A DNA stretch of 6,858 nt. Origin: SXXK01 sp046074645. Its GTDB lineage: Bacteria > Planctomycetota > Planctomycetia > Planctomycetales > Planctomycetaceae. The stretch lies in assembly GCA_046074645.1 (NCBI GenBank), contig JBJTOP010000264.1, positions 1 to 6,858 of the forward strand. Reading direction: 5' to 3'. Numbering within the stretch: position 1 is the stretch's first letter; the number at the start of each line of letters is the position of its first letter. This document shows, one piece after another, positions 6,735 to 6,858 of this stretch. Both the position numbers and the translations under genes were made by a program. A model generated the notes under the pieces. That model saw only the letters and a list, made by a program, of their open reading frames with translations. It searched no databases and was not told the DNA's origin.

Positions 6735-6857
6735 TCACACATTCATCGCAGAATGTCCAGAGTCTTCCGGACTTCCTCCCCGCTTCCCCCCACTCGCTGA
6801 ACCACCGGGCGGCAGCCCAATCGCCTTGAAATTCTCTTCATCCGGGCGAAAATCGTC
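6735..6857 (-). CDS. Possible 3' end of an upstream minus-strand gene (unidentified)
   Basis: Reading the minus strand from the window's right edge, one frame stays open for 40 codons to a TGA at 6735-6737. It gives a hydrophilic, Gly/Ser/Pro-rich tail beginning DDFRPDEENFKAIGLPPGG, which looks like the disordered C-terminus of a protein. A second frame, shifted by one base, is also open for 37 codons to a TGA at 6743-6745, so openness alone does not settle which frame, if either, is coding. I prefer the first because its codons are more ordinary, whereas the other uses AGA, AGG and several CGA. I recognise no family. If real, the gene points the same way as the surface-protein gene, 127 bases upstream of its start. 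Confidence 0.3.
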   Translation of the reverse strand, partial: DDFRPDEENFKAIGLPPGGSASGGKRGGSPEDSGHSAMNV

Positions 6858-6858
6858 C

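Noticed and set aside
1..6858. CRISPR array, tRNA/rRNA gene, transposase or insertion-sequence ends
   Set aside because: No regularly spaced direct repeats, tRNA-like cloverleaf, rRNA-like sequence or transposase-like frame was found on reading. Coding sequence accounts for almost the whole window.

Overview
The window most likely comes from a planctomycete chromosome, probably a member of the Planctomycetales. Three things point there: an N-terminal LEPR-XLL motif on a large secreted-type repeat protein, the combination of cohesin-like, Ig/cadherin-like and malectin domains in that protein, and a divergent isoleucyl-tRNA synthetase. This assignment is inferred from family knowledge; no rRNA or other phylogenetic marker gene is present.

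Layout. The left half (1-3425, plus strand) is one gene cut by the window edge: isoleucyl-tRNA synthetase without its first ~100 residues, including the HIGH motif. It is of the eukaryote/archaeal-like (IleS2) type and has a degenerate KMSKS loop, reading PMHKS. A 56-base convergent gap (3426-3481) follows, with no strong terminator. The right half (3482-6607, minus strand) is a single ~1041-residue protein. Its order is basic leader, LEPR-XLL motif, cohesin-like domain, two Ig/cadherin-like domains, malectin domain, three more Ig-like domains and a C-terminal second malectin domain. An AGGAG sequence 8 bases ahead of a GTG codon at 6607 supports the chosen start. The last ~130 bases hold what may be the 3' end of another minus-strand gene, ending at 6735 or 6743; the fragment is too short to be sure.

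How the genes relate. The two main genes are convergent and functionally unrelated: one is a housekeeping cytoplasmic translation enzyme, the other an exported, probably carbohydrate-binding or adhesive surface or matrix protein. Nothing suggests an operon between them. No RNA genes, CRISPR arrays, transposases or insertion-sequence ends were seen. The points of most interest are the domain architecture of the large protein and the altered catalytic loop of the synthetase.
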